A DNA stretch of 64,000 nucleotides from Lysobacter sp. BMK333-48F3 (GCF_019733395.1 NZ_JAIHOO010000001.1:3038501-3102500); one strand, 5' to 3'; positions 41,166 to 50,730 are shown, numbered from the stretch's first letter. Notes: generated by a model from the sequence alone, not told the origin. Numbers and translations: made by a program.

Positions 41166-42680
41166 CTGGCGATAATTTCGCCACAATCCTGCAAGCCTTG
41201 CGGCGCAAGGCGTGAAACCCGATTCGCGGGCGACTGTCCGCAGCCTTGTCCACAGCGCATGTGGACAAGGCGCGGCCGGGATTGCGCGTGCGGCGCCCGC
41301 TCGGCATCGGGCTCGGGACCGCGACGGACAGTCCGCGTCGCGCCGGTACAGGGCCGCCGGCGGAACGTGCCCGCTTCGTGGACAAAAAATAGCCAAACTC
41401 CTGCGAGGCTTGCTGCGCAAGGCGTGAAACCGCCTTCGCCGATGTGTGTCCGCAGCTTTGTCCACAGCGTTTGTGGACAGCGCACGCGTCGTATCGCGGC
41501 AACGCACAGCGGCGCCGGATTTGTCAACGCGGACCGCTGCGTCCAGGCGCGGACCCGACGCCTCTCGTATCGCCGTCGAGGACGGCCGATGTCCATCGCC
41601 TCCAGCGCTGGCGAAGATTTGTCCAAAATCCCCGAAGCCTTGCCCCGCAAGGCGTGAAACCCGAATCCCCGGCGAGTGTCCGCAGCCTTGTCCACAGCCG
41701 ATGTGGACAAGCGCACGAGGCGAAGCCGGCGCCTGCGCCGACGGCAGCCCTCCGGTCGGTACCGCTCCGCGACGGGGGCAGGGCTCGCTGCGAATCGCCG
41801 TCGGATCCGGATCTCGACGTCCTGGACAAAAAATCGCCAAAACTCCGCAGGCCTTGATGCACAAGGCGTGAAACACGCCTCCCGGCCGTGTGTCCGCAGG
41901 TTTGTCCACAGCGTTTGTGGACAGCGTACGCAAGCTCTCGCGGCCATCGCACCGCACTGCCGCTGCGCGAGCGTAGCGGCGTCGCCATCGCGACCGGCCC
42001 GAAATCGGGCGCGGAACGGCCCGCGCGCGCCTGGCGATATTTTGTCCAGAATCCTGCAGGCCTTGTCCCGCAAGGCGTGAAACCCGATTCCACGACAGCT
42101 GTCCGCAAGCTTGTCCACAAGCGATGTGGACAACGGCGCCGCGGCGAAACCGCAGCGCAGGCCAAGGCGGGAGCGTCGCGGCGCCAGGGCAGGGCATCGC
42201 AGCGATCGCTGCCGGCGACGCGATGCCGGTAGCCGCATGGCGCGCGTCATGCCCGCGCGAGCGTGTGTTCCCAGACATCGCGGCGGCCTGGTGATTTTTT
42301 CGCCAATCTTTGCCAGGGCTTGCGACGCATAGCGTGAAACCCGATTCGCGGATCGCTGTCCGCAGGCTTGTCCACAGCGAATGTGGACAGCCGGCGCGCG
42401 CGCCGCGGACCGGCGCCGATCGCGCGGATGCGCGCAAAGCCTTGGAAGTCAAGCGAAAATCGCTGGTCAAATTATCGCCAACCCTCTTGCAATCGTTGTG
42501 TGGCAACGGATTGCGGGCGCGTTCCGGAAACTGTCCGCAGGCTTGTCCACAGGCTGTGTGGACAACCGCAGGCGGGTGGCGATGTTTTCGCCAAAATCCC
42601 GCCAAGCCTTGCCGTGCCTGGGCTGCGCCGGCTTATCAACAGGCTTGCCCCAGTGCTTCTCCACAGCGGATGTGGAAAGC
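41166..42680. repeat. Eight-unit array of inverted DnaA-box-like sites
   Basis: Inverted nonamer pairs TTGTCCACA-N5-TGTGGACA(A/G) lie at 41246-41268, 41458-41480, 41688-41710, 41902-41924, 42111-42133, 42368-42390 and 42543-42565, with a degenerate pair at 42657-42679. In the first seven, TGTCCGCA starts exactly 11 bp before the first nonamer. In units 1-6 that box starts exactly 24 bp after the end of a 17-base element (GCCTTGC-N3-GCAAGGC in units 1 and 3, related in 2, 4 and 5, weak in 6) followed by GTGAAAC. An AT-rich block (GATAATTT, GACAAAAAAT, GATATTTT, GATTTTTT) precedes each unit. The 70-150 bases between units are not conserved. TTGTCCACA matches the DnaA box form of high-G+C bacteria. 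No gene is present. Confidence 0.9.
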
Positions 42681-42767
42681 CGTCCGCCGCCGCCGCCGCG
42701 GCTTCCGTCGCGCGCGCGGCTGTGCGAGGCTGCCGGCTCTCGCCGCCGCCCGCTCCGCTTCCGCCGC

Positions 42768-43757
42768 ATGCCCCGTTCCGCCGACCCGCGCCCGCTCGCG
42801 ATCGCCCTGATGGGGCCGACCGCGTCGGGCAAGACCGCCCTGGCCCTGGACTGGGCGCAGCGCCTGGACGGCGAGATCGTCAGCGTCGACTCGGCCCTGG
42901 TCTACCGCGGCCTCGACATCGGCGCGGCCAAGCCCAGCGCGGCCGAGCAGGCGCTGGTGCCGCACCACCTGATCGACGTGCGCGACCCCTGGCAGCCGTA
43001 CTCGGCCGCCGACTTCGCCCAGGACGCGCGCCGCGCCCTGGACGGCATCGTCGCCCGCGGCCGCCTGCCGATCCTGGCCGGCGGCACCGGCCTGTACTTC
43101 CACGCCCTGCTGCGCGGTCTGGCGCCGATGCCCGAGGCCGACGCCGCGGTCCGCGCCCAGCTGGCCGCCGAGGCGGGGCGGCGCGGCTGGGCCGCCCTGC
43201 ACGCCGAGCTGGTCCAGGTCGATCCGGAGGCGGCGGCGCGCATCCACGCCACCGACGCCCAACGCATCCAGCGCGCCCTGGAAGTGTTCCGCCTGTCCGG
43301 CAAGCCGATCAGCCGCTGGCGTCGCGAGGCCCTGCACGCGCCGCGGCTGCCGTATCGGGTGCTCAGGCTGGCGCTGGCGCCGGCCGAACGCGCGACCCTG
43401 CATGCCCGGATCGAGCGCCGCTTCGACCAGATGCTGGCCGACGGCTTTCTCGATGAAGTCCGCCGTCTGCGCGCGCTGCCGCCGCTGGGCGCGCATCCCG
43501 CCCCGCTGGATCTGCCGGCGATCCGCGCGGTCGGCTACCGCCAGGCCTGGGAGTACCTGGACGGGGCCGGCAGCGAGGACCAGTTCCGTGCGCGCGGCAT
43601 TTACGCGACCCGGCAGTTGGCCAAGCGCCAGTTGACCTGGTTGCGCGGCGAGCTTGACCTGCGTTGGTTCGACCCTTTGCGTGATGCGGTCGAGTTGGAG
43701 CGCACATTGACCCAGTTCGCGGGCGTTCGGCTCGTAGGACGGGCCCCGGCGGCTTAG
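42768..43757 (+). CDS. miaA: tRNA dimethylallyltransferase
   Basis: A 329-residue enzyme that adds the isopentenyl group to A37 of UNN-decoding tRNAs. The P-loop is [20 protein letters not shown]. Other signatures are [68 protein letters not shown] and [14 protein letters not shown]. The start [13 protein letters not shown] is the first ATG before the P-loop. Upstream open frame belongs to the non-coding array. The order miaA-hfq-hflX-hflK-hflC is conserved. Confidence 0.96.
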   Translation: MPRSADPRPLAIALMGPTASGKTALALDWAQRLDGEIVSVDSALVYRGLDIGAAKPSAAEQALVPHHLIDVRDPWQPYSAADFAQDARRALDGIVARGRLPILAGGTGLYFHALLRGLAPMPEADAAVRAQLAAEAGRRGWAALHAELVQVDPEAAARIHATDAQRIQRALEVFRLSGKPISRWRREALHAPRLPYRVLRLALAPAERATLHARIERRFDQMLADGFLDEVRRLRALPPLGAHPAPLDLPAIRAVGYRQAWEYLDGAGSEDQFRARGIYATRQLAKRQLTWLRGELDLRWFDPLRDAVELERTLTQFAGVRLVGRAPAA

Positions 43758-43918
43758 AATGGACCGCGCAAACCCGGAACCGGGTCGCAATGTTTGCTAT
43801 CACTTGCGTTACCATCGGCCGGTCGCCCTGTGGGGACAACAGCCGGCGATACGGCCGCGCCTGCACCCGTTGCTGGGAGCGCCGTCCTAATAACTAGAAC
43901 ATGCTGGGGAATTAGAAG

Positions 43919-44191
43919 ATGTCTAAGGGGCAATCCCTCCAGGATCCTTTCCTGAATGCGCTGCGTCGCGAACGTGTGCCGGTCTCGGTCTACCTCGTCA
44001 ACGGCATCAAGCTGCAGGGCACGATCGAATCGTTCGATCAGTTCGTGGTGCTGCTGCGCAATACCGTGAGCCAGATGGTCTACAAGCACGCGATTTCCAC
44101 CGTGGTGCCCGCGCGCAACGTGCGCGTCGGACCGGGCGGCGGCTATGTCCAGTCGGCCGAAGGCGGCGACGGCAGCGACGAAACCGAATAA
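43919..44191 (+). CDS. hfq: RNA chaperone Hfq
   Basis: A 90-residue Sm-like protein. Sm1 is in [20 protein letters not shown] through [20 protein letters not shown], and Sm2 is [12 protein letters not shown]. It forms hexamers that pair small RNAs with mRNAs. The C-terminal tail is short and acidic/Gly-rich, ending SDETE. The leader at 43880-43918 is AT-richer, with GGGGAATTAGAAG before the ATG. Confidence 0.98.
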   Translation: MSKGQSLQDPFLNALRRERVPVSVYLVNGIKLQGTIESFDQFVVLLRNTVSQMVYKHAISTVVPARNVRVGPGGGYVQSAEGGDGSDETE

Positions 44192-44194
44192 TCC

Positions 44195-44270
44195 GGAACG
44201 AGAGCGGAGGACGGGGCCGGCACGGCATGGCCGCCTTGACTCGTTCCTCGTTCCTCTCCACTCGTTCCCC
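44195..44270 (+). repeat. Complementary purine/pyrimidine tracts between hfq and hflX
   Basis: GGAACGAGAGCGGAGGAC directly after the hfq stop is imperfectly complementary to a tract before hflX (44239-44270) built from CTCGTTCC repeats. The layout is the same as at ispD-ispF. Confidence 0.65.
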
Positions 44271-44279
44271 GGACCCTAG

Positions 44280-45578
44280 ATGTTCGAACGTTCCAAGAAG
44301 GGCGAGCACGCCCTGTTGATCCAGCCCCACGCCGGCGGCGCGCCGGACGAGGACCTGCTGGAGGAGTTCGCCGACCTGGCGCGGTCGGCGGGCGCGACCG
44401 TTGCCGCGGTGCTGACCGCGCGCATCGACCGGCCCAATGCGGCGACCCTGATCGGCAGCGGCAAGCTCGACGAGGTCAAGACCGCGGCCGACGCCAGCGG
44501 CGCCGACCTGATCCTGGTCAACCATCCGCTCAGCCCGGGCCAGGAGCGCAATCTCGAGCGCGCCCTGCAGCGCCGGGTGGTCGACCGCACCGGCCTGATC
44601 CTGGACATCTTTTCCCAGCGCGCGCAGAGCGCCGAGGGCAAGCTGCAGGTCGAACTGGCCCAGCTCAAGCACATGGCCACCCGCCTGGTGCGCGGCTGGA
44701 CCCACCTGGAGCGCCAGCGCGGCGGCTCGATCGGCCTGCGCGGGCCCGGCGAAACCCAGCTGGAAACCGACCGCCGCCTGCTGCAGAAGCGGGTCGAACA
44801 GCTGCAGCGCCGGCTCGACAAGGTCGAGGTGCAGCGCACCCAGATGCGTCGCGCGCGGGTGCGCAGCGAACTGCCGCGGGTGGCCCTGGTCGGCTACACC
44901 AACGCCGGCAAGTCGACCTTGTTCAACGCCCTGACCGGCGCCGAGGCTTACGCCGCCGACCAGCTGTTCGCGACCCTGGACCCGACCGTGCGCCGGATCG
45001 AGCTGTCCGGCGGCGCGGTGGTGCTGGCCGACACGGTCGGCTTCGTCCGCGACCTGCCGCACGAGCTGGTCGCGGCGTTCCGCTCGACCCTGTCGGAGGC
45101 GCGCGAGGCCGACCTGCTGCTGCACGTGATCGACGCCGCCGACCCGCATCGCGACGACCGCATCGCCCAGGTCGACGAGGTGCTGAACGAAATCGGCGCC
45201 GGCGATTTGCCGCAATTGCTGGTTTTCAACAAGATCGACCGCCTCGAAGGCGTGCCGCCGCGGGTCGACCGGCCCGGCGAGGAGCGCCACCGGGTCTGGG
45301 TCTCGGCCCGCCAGGGCCTGGGCCTGGACATGTTGCGCGGTGCCCTGGGCGAGGCCTTGCAGCTGCGCCACATCGCCGGCGAGCTGCGGATCGCCCCGCA
45401 GGACGCGCGTTTGCGCGCGCGCCTGCACGAGCTGGGCGCGGTCCGCGCCGAGCAGGCCGACGAGCACGGCTGGCTGCTGCAGGTCGACCTGGCCCTGGCC
45501 GACGCCCAGCGCCTGTTCGTCCAGGCTCACGGCGAAGCGCTGCGCCCCTTGCTTGAGGCGGTTCAGGACCCCACCTAG
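44280..45578 (+). CDS. hflX: Ribosome-associated GTPase HflX
   Basis: A 432-residue GTPase that splits stalled or heat-damaged ribosomes. The N-terminal HflX domain contains ATLIGSGKLDEVKTAAD and RTGLILDIFSQRAQSAEGKL, followed by GGSIGLRGPGETQLETDRR. The G domain has G1 GYTNAGKSTLFNAL, G3 DTVGFVRDLPHELV and G4 FNKIDRLE. It lies in the hfq-hflX-hflK-hflC group. Confidence 0.97.
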   Translation: MFERSKKGEHALLIQPHAGGAPDEDLLEEFADLARSAGATVAAVLTARIDRPNAATLIGSGKLDEVKTAADASGADLILVNHPLSPGQERNLERALQRRVVDRTGLILDIFSQRAQSAEGKLQVELAQLKHMATRLVRGWTHLERQRGGSIGLRGPGETQLETDRRLLQKRVEQLQRRLDKVEVQRTQMRRARVRSELPRVALVGYTNAGKSTLFNALTGAEAYAADQLFATLDPTVRRIELSGGAVVLADTVGFVRDLPHELVAAFRSTLSEAREADLLLHVIDAADPHRDDRIAQVDEVLNEIGAGDLPQLLVFNKIDRLEGVPPRVDRPGEERHRVWVSARQGLGLDMLRGALGEALQLRHIAGELRIAPQDARLRARLHELGAVRAEQADEHGWLLQVDLALADAQRLFVQAHGEALRPLLEAVQDPT

Positions 45579-45715
45579 AATCGACGGGTTCGCGCGCGCT
45601 GGTTCGGCGCGCGGATTCCCGCGGCGCATCGGCGCTGCGGGCCGGCGGCGTGCCGCCGGTGCAGCGGGCTGGACAGAGGACGTCCCGCCTGGCGCCCAAC
45701 TTCTTAGGAGCAGGC

Positions 45716-46825
45716 ATGGCCTGGAACACCCCTGGCAGTGACAATTCCGGCGACAACCCGCGTCCGCCGCGCCGCAAACCCCAAGGGCGCGGCCTCGACG
45801 CCGTGATCGAGCCGCTGCGCGGCCTGTTCGGCAACGGCGGCGGCGGGATCCTGCGCTGGGTCGCGCTGCTGCTCGGCCTGTGGCTGATGTTCAACTGCTT
45901 CGTCCTGGTGACCGAGCAGGAGCGCGGCGTGGTCCTGCGCTTCGGCGTGTTTTCGCGCGTGCTCCAGCCCGGCCCGCACTTCAAGGCGCCGTGGCCGATC
46001 GAGAGCGTGCGCAAGGTCAACGCGACCCAGACCCAGGCCTACAGCGAAACCATCCCGGTGCTGACCCGCGACGGCAACATGGTCAACGTCGAGATCAACG
46101 TCCAGTACCGGATCGAGTCGCCGCGCCTGTACCTGTTCGGTTCGCGCAAGCCCGACGACGTGCTCAAGCAGGCCGCGCAGAGCGCGGTGCGCGAGCAGAT
46201 CGGCCGCTCCGACCTGGACACCGTGCTCGGCGCGCGCAGCGTGCTGACCACCCAGGTGCGCCAGCGCCTGCAGGCCTCGCTCAAGGCCTACGAGACCGGC
46301 CTGATCCTGACCGAGCTCAACCTGCCCAACGCGCGTCCGCCGGAAGAGGTCAAGGACGCGTTCGACGAAGCCCAGCGCGCCAACGCCGAAAAGTCGACCT
46401 CGATCAACGAGGCCCAGGCCTACGCCAAGAAGATCGTCCCGGAAGCGCGCGGCGACGCGCAGCGCATCCGCACCACCGCCGAGGGCTACAAGACCTCGAC
46501 CGTGGCCCGCGCCGAAGGCGACGCGACCCGCTTCTCGCTGTTGGTCGAGCAGTACAAGAACGCGCCCGACGTGACCCGCAAGCGCCTGTGGCTGGATACG
46601 GTGCAGGAAGTGCTGGCGCAGAACCGCACCATCGTCGGCGGCGACTCGCGCCAGATCCTGTACGTGCCGATGGCCGACCGCAACGCGGTGCCGACCACGC
46701 CGGGCCCGGTCAGCGTGCCGCTGCAGCCGGAAATGCTCAGCCCGGTCACCTCGACCGAATCGAGCACCATGCCCTACGTCGGCCGCCCGGCGCGCCCGAA
46801 GACCCGCGATGAGGTGATGCGATGA
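45716..46825 (+). CDS. hflK: FtsH regulator HflK
   Basis: A 369-residue SPFH/prohibitin-family inner-membrane protein with an N-terminal disordered Pro/Arg segment, one helix at about 44-66 (ILRWVALLLGLWLMFNCFVL) and a large periplasmic SPFH domain (VVLRFGVFSRVLQPGPHFK). HflK and HflC form a multimeric cage around FtsH and modulate its proteolysis. AGGAG precedes the ATG, which fixes the start. It overlaps hflC by four bases. Confidence 0.96.
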   Translation: MAWNTPGSDNSGDNPRPPRRKPQGRGLDAVIEPLRGLFGNGGGGILRWVALLLGLWLMFNCFVLVTEQERGVVLRFGVFSRVLQPGPHFKAPWPIESVRKVNATQTQAYSETIPVLTRDGNMVNVEINVQYRIESPRLYLFGSRKPDDVLKQAAQSAVREQIGRSDLDTVLGARSVLTTQVRQRLQASLKAYETGLILTELNLPNARPPEEVKDAFDEAQRANAEKSTSINEAQAYAKKIVPEARGDAQRIRTTAEGYKTSTVARAEGDATRFSLLVEQYKNAPDVTRKRLWLDTVQEVLAQNRTIVGGDSRQILYVPMADRNAVPTTPGPVSVPLQPEMLSPVTSTESSTMPYVGRPARPKTRDEVMR

Positions 46826-47685
46826 GATTCCCCGTCATTGTGGCCGCGGTGGTGGCCGCCCTGCTGGCCCTGCTGGGTTCGGTGTTCACCGTCTCCGAAG
46901 GGCACAGCGCGATCGTGTTCCGGCTCGGCACCGTGGTGCGCGAGGACATCGGCCCCGGCCTGCGCTTCAAGTGGCCGCTGATCGAAACCGCGCGGGTGTT
47001 CGACCGCCGCCTGCAGATCCTGGAATCGCCGCCGGAGCGCTACCTGACCGCCGACAAGCTCGACGTCAGCGTCGACTTCTTCGCCCTCGGCCAGATCGAC
47101 GACATGCGCCGCTTCTTCCAGGCCACCGGCGGCGACGAGTCCGTCGCGGTCGAGCGTCTGGCGCCGATCATCCGCGACTCGCTGCGCAACGAGATCAACT
47201 CGCTGAAGCTGCTCGACGTGGTCAAGGGCGACCGCGAGGCGGTGATCGGCAAGCAGCTGGAAGCGATCAACAAGGGCGCTGCGACGCTGGGCATCCGGAT
47301 CAAGGACATCCGCATCAAGCGCATCGACCTGCCGCAGGACAGCAACGTGCTGGCCTCGGTCTACAACCAGATGCGCTCGCAGCGCCTGCAGGTCGCCAGC
47401 CAGCTGCGCGCCGAGGGCGTGGAGCAGGCGCAGGCGATCCGCGCCGCGGCCGAACGCGACCGCACCGTGATCCTGGCCGAGGCCGAGCGCGACGCGCAGC
47501 GCCTGCGCGGCGAGGGCGACGCCCAGGCCGCGCGCCTGTACGGCGAGGCGGCGAACAAGGATCCGGCCTTCTTCGCCTTCCAGCGCAGCCTGGAGAGCTA
47601 CCGCAAGTCCTTCGCCGATGGCCAGAGCGTGATCGTGCTCGACCGCGACGATCCGTTCCTGCAATACCTCAAGTCCGACCGCTGA
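46822..47685 (+). CDS. hflC: FtsH regulator HflC
   Basis: A 287-residue SPFH protein with an N-terminal membrane helix (VIVAAVVAALLALLGSVFTV). The domain starts EGHSAIVFRLGTVVREDIGP and ends with a long coiled coil (QAIRAAAERDRTVILAEAER). It is the partner of HflK. The start overlaps the hflK stop as ATGA. Confidence 0.96.
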   Translation: MRFPVIVAAVVAALLALLGSVFTVSEGHSAIVFRLGTVVREDIGPGLRFKWPLIETARVFDRRLQILESPPERYLTADKLDVSVDFFALGQIDDMRRFFQATGGDESVAVERLAPIIRDSLRNEINSLKLLDVVKGDREAVIGKQLEAINKGAATLGIRIKDIRIKRIDLPQDSNVLASVYNQMRSQRLQVASQLRAEGVEQAQAIRAAAERDRTVILAEAERDAQRLRGEGDAQAARLYGEAANKDPAFFAFQRSLESYRKSFADGQSVIVLDRDDPFLQYLKSDR

Positions 47686-47691
47686 GGCGCC

Positions 47692-47880
47692 GTGGCCGGC
47701 GAAGTGCTGCGGGCGCTGTGCCTGGTGGCGGTGTTCGAGGGGCTGTTCCTGTTCGCCGCCCCGCGCGGCTGGAAGCGCGCCGCCGAACAGTTGCTGATGC
47801 TGCCCGACCGGCACCTGCGCCTGGTCGGGGCGATAGTCGTGGCGATCGGCATCGTCGCCTTGTGGCTCGCGCGCGGCTGA
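47692..47880 (+). CDS. DUF2065 membrane protein (YjeT-like)
   Basis: A 62-residue protein starting at GTG 6 bases after hflC. It has two helices, residues about 5-23 (VLRALCLVAVFEGLFLFAAP) and 43-60 (LVGAIVVAIGIVALWLA), with PRGWKRAAEQLLMLPDRHLR between, which is the DUF2065 pattern. E. coli yjeT has the same position after hflC. Function unknown. Confidence 0.88.
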   Translation: MAGEVLRALCLVAVFEGLFLFAAPRGWKRAAEQLLMLPDRHLRLVGAIVVAIGIVALWLARG

Positions 47881-48297
47881 GCGCTCGCGCCGAGCGCAAG
47901 CGACCCTGTCGCCTCTAGCGCATCGACCGACGCACGCGGCCGCTCCGGCCGCGTGCGCGGTCCGCTCGCGCTGCTCGAATCCTCGCCGCGAGCCTCCCGA
48001 TCCTGCGCACGGCCCGCCTGGGCTGCATGTGATTGGCTTCGCGCCGCATCGCAGCGTTCGCTGGGAAAGGCGCCGCAACGCAGGCGTCGGTTGCAGGCCA
48101 AGCAGGCCATCGGCTTGCCTCGTCGCCAGGCCGTGCGTTCGCATCCGCATCGCTCGGCACGACCGACGCTTTCATCGACGCGCGGGCGATGGCCGATCCG
48201 GACCTCCGCCGGCGTTTGGCTAGCAGCGGCGGACATGATCGCCGCCTGCTCGACAGGACTTTCGTCACACGAACTCCGGTACACGAAAGGAGGATCG
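47881..48297. other. Intergenic region before the XRE regulator
   Basis: No gene is visible in these 417 bases. The frame of the XRE gene stays open upstream but without protein-like features. A strong AGGAGG at 48289-48294 serves the regulator start. Confidence 0.4.
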
Positions 48298-48657
48298 ATG
48301 CCGTCGATGTCGACGCGAATCCGGCGCGCGCGCAGGTTCGCCAATTTTTCCCAGACCCAACTGGCCGGGCGCGTCGGCGTCCAGCGCAGCGCGGTGGCGC
48401 AATGGGAGCAGGCGGGCGGCACTTCGCCCAGCGTGGACCACCTGGCGCGGGTCGCGCTGGCCACCGGGGTGTGTTTCGAATGGTTGGCCACCGGACGCGG
48501 ACGCGCGCAGCCCAACGGCGGCGATTTCGATATGGCCGTCACGATGCAGGACTTCGCCCAAAGCGAGACCGAGGGCCGGATGCTCGAATTGATCCGGCGC
48601 CTGCCGCCGAAGAAGCAACGGATGGCCTGTTCGATCCTGGACCTGCTCGCCGGCTGA
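48298..48657 (+). CDS. XRE-family helix-turn-helix regulator
   Basis: A 119-residue DNA-binding protein. The HTH covers about residues 5-60: RIRRARRFANFSQTQLAGRV, GVQRSAVAQWEQAGGTSPSV, DHLARVALATGVCFEWLATG. This last part is typical of phage-repressor-like Cro/CI regulators. The C-terminal part (about 75-119) is helical, with no peptidase or sensor motif. ATG 48298 is chosen for its AGGAGG ribosome-binding site. No phage genes are adjacent; its target is unknown. Confidence 0.85.
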   Translation: MPSMSTRIRRARRFANFSQTQLAGRVGVQRSAVAQWEQAGGTSPSVDHLARVALATGVCFEWLATGRGRAQPNGGDFDMAVTMQDFAQSETEGRMLELIRRLPPKKQRMACSILDLLAG

Positions 48658-48981
48658 GCCGCCGGCCGCGCCGCAAGGCGTCCGCGCGATGCGCCGCGGC
48701 GCCGGCGCGACCGCGCTCGCTTTCGTTCGCCGCCCATGACGCCGGTCAACAGGGCGCGGAGAAGCGCATCACCTTTGCCCGCGTTTCGCGATCGGGACTG
48801 CGAATCCTTCCCCGGTCGTCCCGGTATCGACCCGTTTTCGCCCTGTCGCCGACCCCGCCCGCGGTCCTAGAACCATCGGCGGCGAACGACGCATGCGGCC
48901 TCCGATCTCTCCGGCGGCGACGGCGCCAAGACGCCAGTCATCCCACCGTCCCAGAACGTCCACACGACCCGGAGTCGCGTC
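48658..48981. other. Intergenic region before the metzincin gene
   Basis: These 324 bases contain no gene. No clear sigma-70 promoter or terminator is visible. Confidence 0.35.
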
Positions 48982-50730
48982 ATGAAGGAATCGCTGCACT
49001 TGCGTCGGACCGCACTCGCCCTGGCCCTGCTGTCGCTGAGCGGATCGGCGCTGGCCGCCACCTGCCCGGCCTACAACCCGTCCAACAAGGCCAACAAACT
49101 CTACCTGGTGTTCCCGACCGCGCCGATCGCCTACCCCTCGTTCGGTTTCTCGGCCGGTTCGGTGACCAATCCGGCGGCCGCGTTCAACGCCGCCGACCTG
49201 CCCAGCTACACCGGCACCACCACCGCGCTGCGCGACGCGGTCAAGCACGTGGTCGAGCTGGACTACTGCGAATTCAACGTACAGGTGCTGCCGACCGCGA
49301 CCCTGCCGCCGGCGACCTTCCCGCGCCGCAACGTGGTCGCGGTGACGACCAAGTCGGACATCGCCGACGGCCTGTTCGGCCTGGCCCAGGCGGTCGATAC
49401 CGGCGATGCGGTCGCGATCGACTATTCCTATGTCTGGGGCAAGACCTACCAGGACTGGACCGGCGGCCCGGGCGGCGCGCTCAACGGCGCCAACTCGACC
49501 CTGGACCGCTGGGCCAACTCGATCGGCGGCACCGCCGCGCACGAGGCCGGACACAACTACGGCCTGGCCCACAACACCATCGTCGGCCCCGGCGAAGACA
49601 CCTACAAGCACCATGTGATGCCGGCCGGCGGCGCGCTGACCGCCGAAGACCGCGCCGGCTACCGCCGCCATTTCAGCGACCACGAATTCTCGGTGCTGGC
49701 GGCCAACGTCGGCCTGTCGCTGCAGACCATGTGGAACTGGGATCTGGTCAATCCCAACGCCGCGCCCGCGCACAGCCTGGAGCTGCGCGTGCTGTATCCC
49801 TCGGCGACGCCGCCGGTGATCGACTGGGCCTACGCCGGCTGCAACAGCCCGTGGATCAACCCGACCGTGATCGGCCCGATCGGCCCGTCCGAAACCTTCC
49901 AGGGCGGCACCTACTACCCGTACACGGTGAAGTGGAGCACGCCGAACCCGGGCTGGGGCACCGGCGGCTGCGTCGGCCTGCCGGGTGCGCCGGGCCAGGC
50001 GCCGGGCGGGGTCAAGTTCCACATCGGCGCGTCTTTCGCCGGGGTCAACTTCAGCCTGTCGACGCCGAACCCGATCGTGATCAAGGACATCACCCTGCGC
50101 AATTCGTCGAACGTGGCGATGGCGCTGAACCCGCGACTGCACGCCTTCGACGCCGGCACCCTGGACACCATCGGCGGCACCTTGAACCTGGGCGTGTTCA
50201 ACCTCGCCGACACGCCGCTGCTGGTGCGCGACCTGCAGGTGATGGAGCTGCCGCGCGTGCTCGCGCTCGACCAGATGGTGGTCGACGGGCGCATCGCCGA
50301 CTTCCTCGGCGAGCCGTTCCAGCCCTGGCCGGAAACCACCCGCACCCTGGTGCGCGAAGCCAAGCTGGATCCGCGCGGCAAGGGCCTGAGCCTGCCGATC
50401 GCCCAGCTCAACCAGCCGCGCCACGTCTACGAGGTGATCACCGAGGAGGACTGCAAGAAGGGCCAGGCCGACCGCTTCACCGCCGGTCCCGACACCGCCG
50501 ACTGCCGGCCGGGCACCAACATCGACCTGTTCCCCTCGACCACGGTCTATTTCACCGCCAATACGGTCGACCCCAACGCCACCTACTGGGATCCGGACAA
50601 GCGCGCTTACGTGCGCGGCGAGCTGGCCACGCGCACCTACTACCAGCTCACCGGCCGCCGCCTGGACCAGGACAAGAACGGCGTCGACGACTACGTCGAC
50701 GCTCGCCAGGGAGGCAAGAGCGGACGCTGA
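48982..50730 (+). CDS. Secreted metzincin-type zinc metalloprotease
   Basis: A 582-residue protein with a Sec signal (ALALALLSLSGSALA, cleavage near residue 25). The zinc site HEAGHNYGLAHN is a full metzincin motif (HExxHxxGxxH), and HVMPAG about 24 residues later could be the Met-turn. Two later Cys pairs may form disulfides. The C-terminal part is beta-rich, with no named domain recognised. It ends KNGVDDYVDARQGG, like a calcium-binding thrombospondin type 3-like segment. Extracellular proteolysis is expected. Strong terminators follow. Confidence 0.85.
   Translation: MKESLHLRRTALALALLSLSGSALAATCPAYNPSNKANKLYLVFPTAPIAYPSFGFSAGSVTNPAAAFNAADLPSYTGTTTALRDAVKHVVELDYCEFNVQVLPTATLPPATFPRRNVVAVTTKSDIADGLFGLAQAVDTGDAVAIDYSYVWGKTYQDWTGGPGGALNGANSTLDRWANSIGGTAAHEAGHNYGLAHNTIVGPGEDTYKHHVMPAGGALTAEDRAGYRRHFSDHEFSVLAANVGLSLQTMWNWDLVNPNAAPAHSLELRVLYPSATPPVIDWAYAGCNSPWINPTVIGPIGPSETFQGGTYYPYTVKWSTPNPGWGTGGCVGLPGAPGQAPGGVKFHIGASFAGVNFSLSTPNPIVIKDITLRNSSNVAMALNPRLHAFDAGTLDTIGGTLNLGVFNLADTPLLVRDLQVMELPRVLALDQMVVDGRIADFLGEPFQPWPETTRTLVREAKLDPRGKGLSLPIAQLNQPRHVYEVITEEDCKKGQADRFTAGPDTADCRPGTNIDLFPSTTVYFTANTVDPNATYWDPDKRAYVRGELATRTYYQLTGRRLDQDKNGVDDYVDARQGGKSGR

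Noticed and set aside
41212..42340. parS centromere sites
   Set aside because: Only the half-site GTGAAAC is present; the full palindrome TGTTTCACGTGAAACA does not occur.
39675..42605. Long minus-strand open frame of 976 codons and several others across the folP-miaA gap
   Set aside because: They run antisense through folP or read the DNA repeat in different frames, giving periodic peptides such as VHSACGQ or VDKAAD. High G+C keeps the frames open; none has family motifs or a ribosome site.
41166..42680. CRISPR array
   Set aside because: Units are about 100 bp with internal variation, gaps are unequal (114-257 bp between centres) and there are no cas genes. The conserved part is built from protein-site-like palindromes.
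41166..42680. Main chromosomal origin oriC
   Set aside because: dnaA, dnaN, gyrB, rpmH and gidA are not nearby, and the flanking genes are the normal folP and miaA. An auxiliary or titration role fits better, but oriC is not formally excluded.
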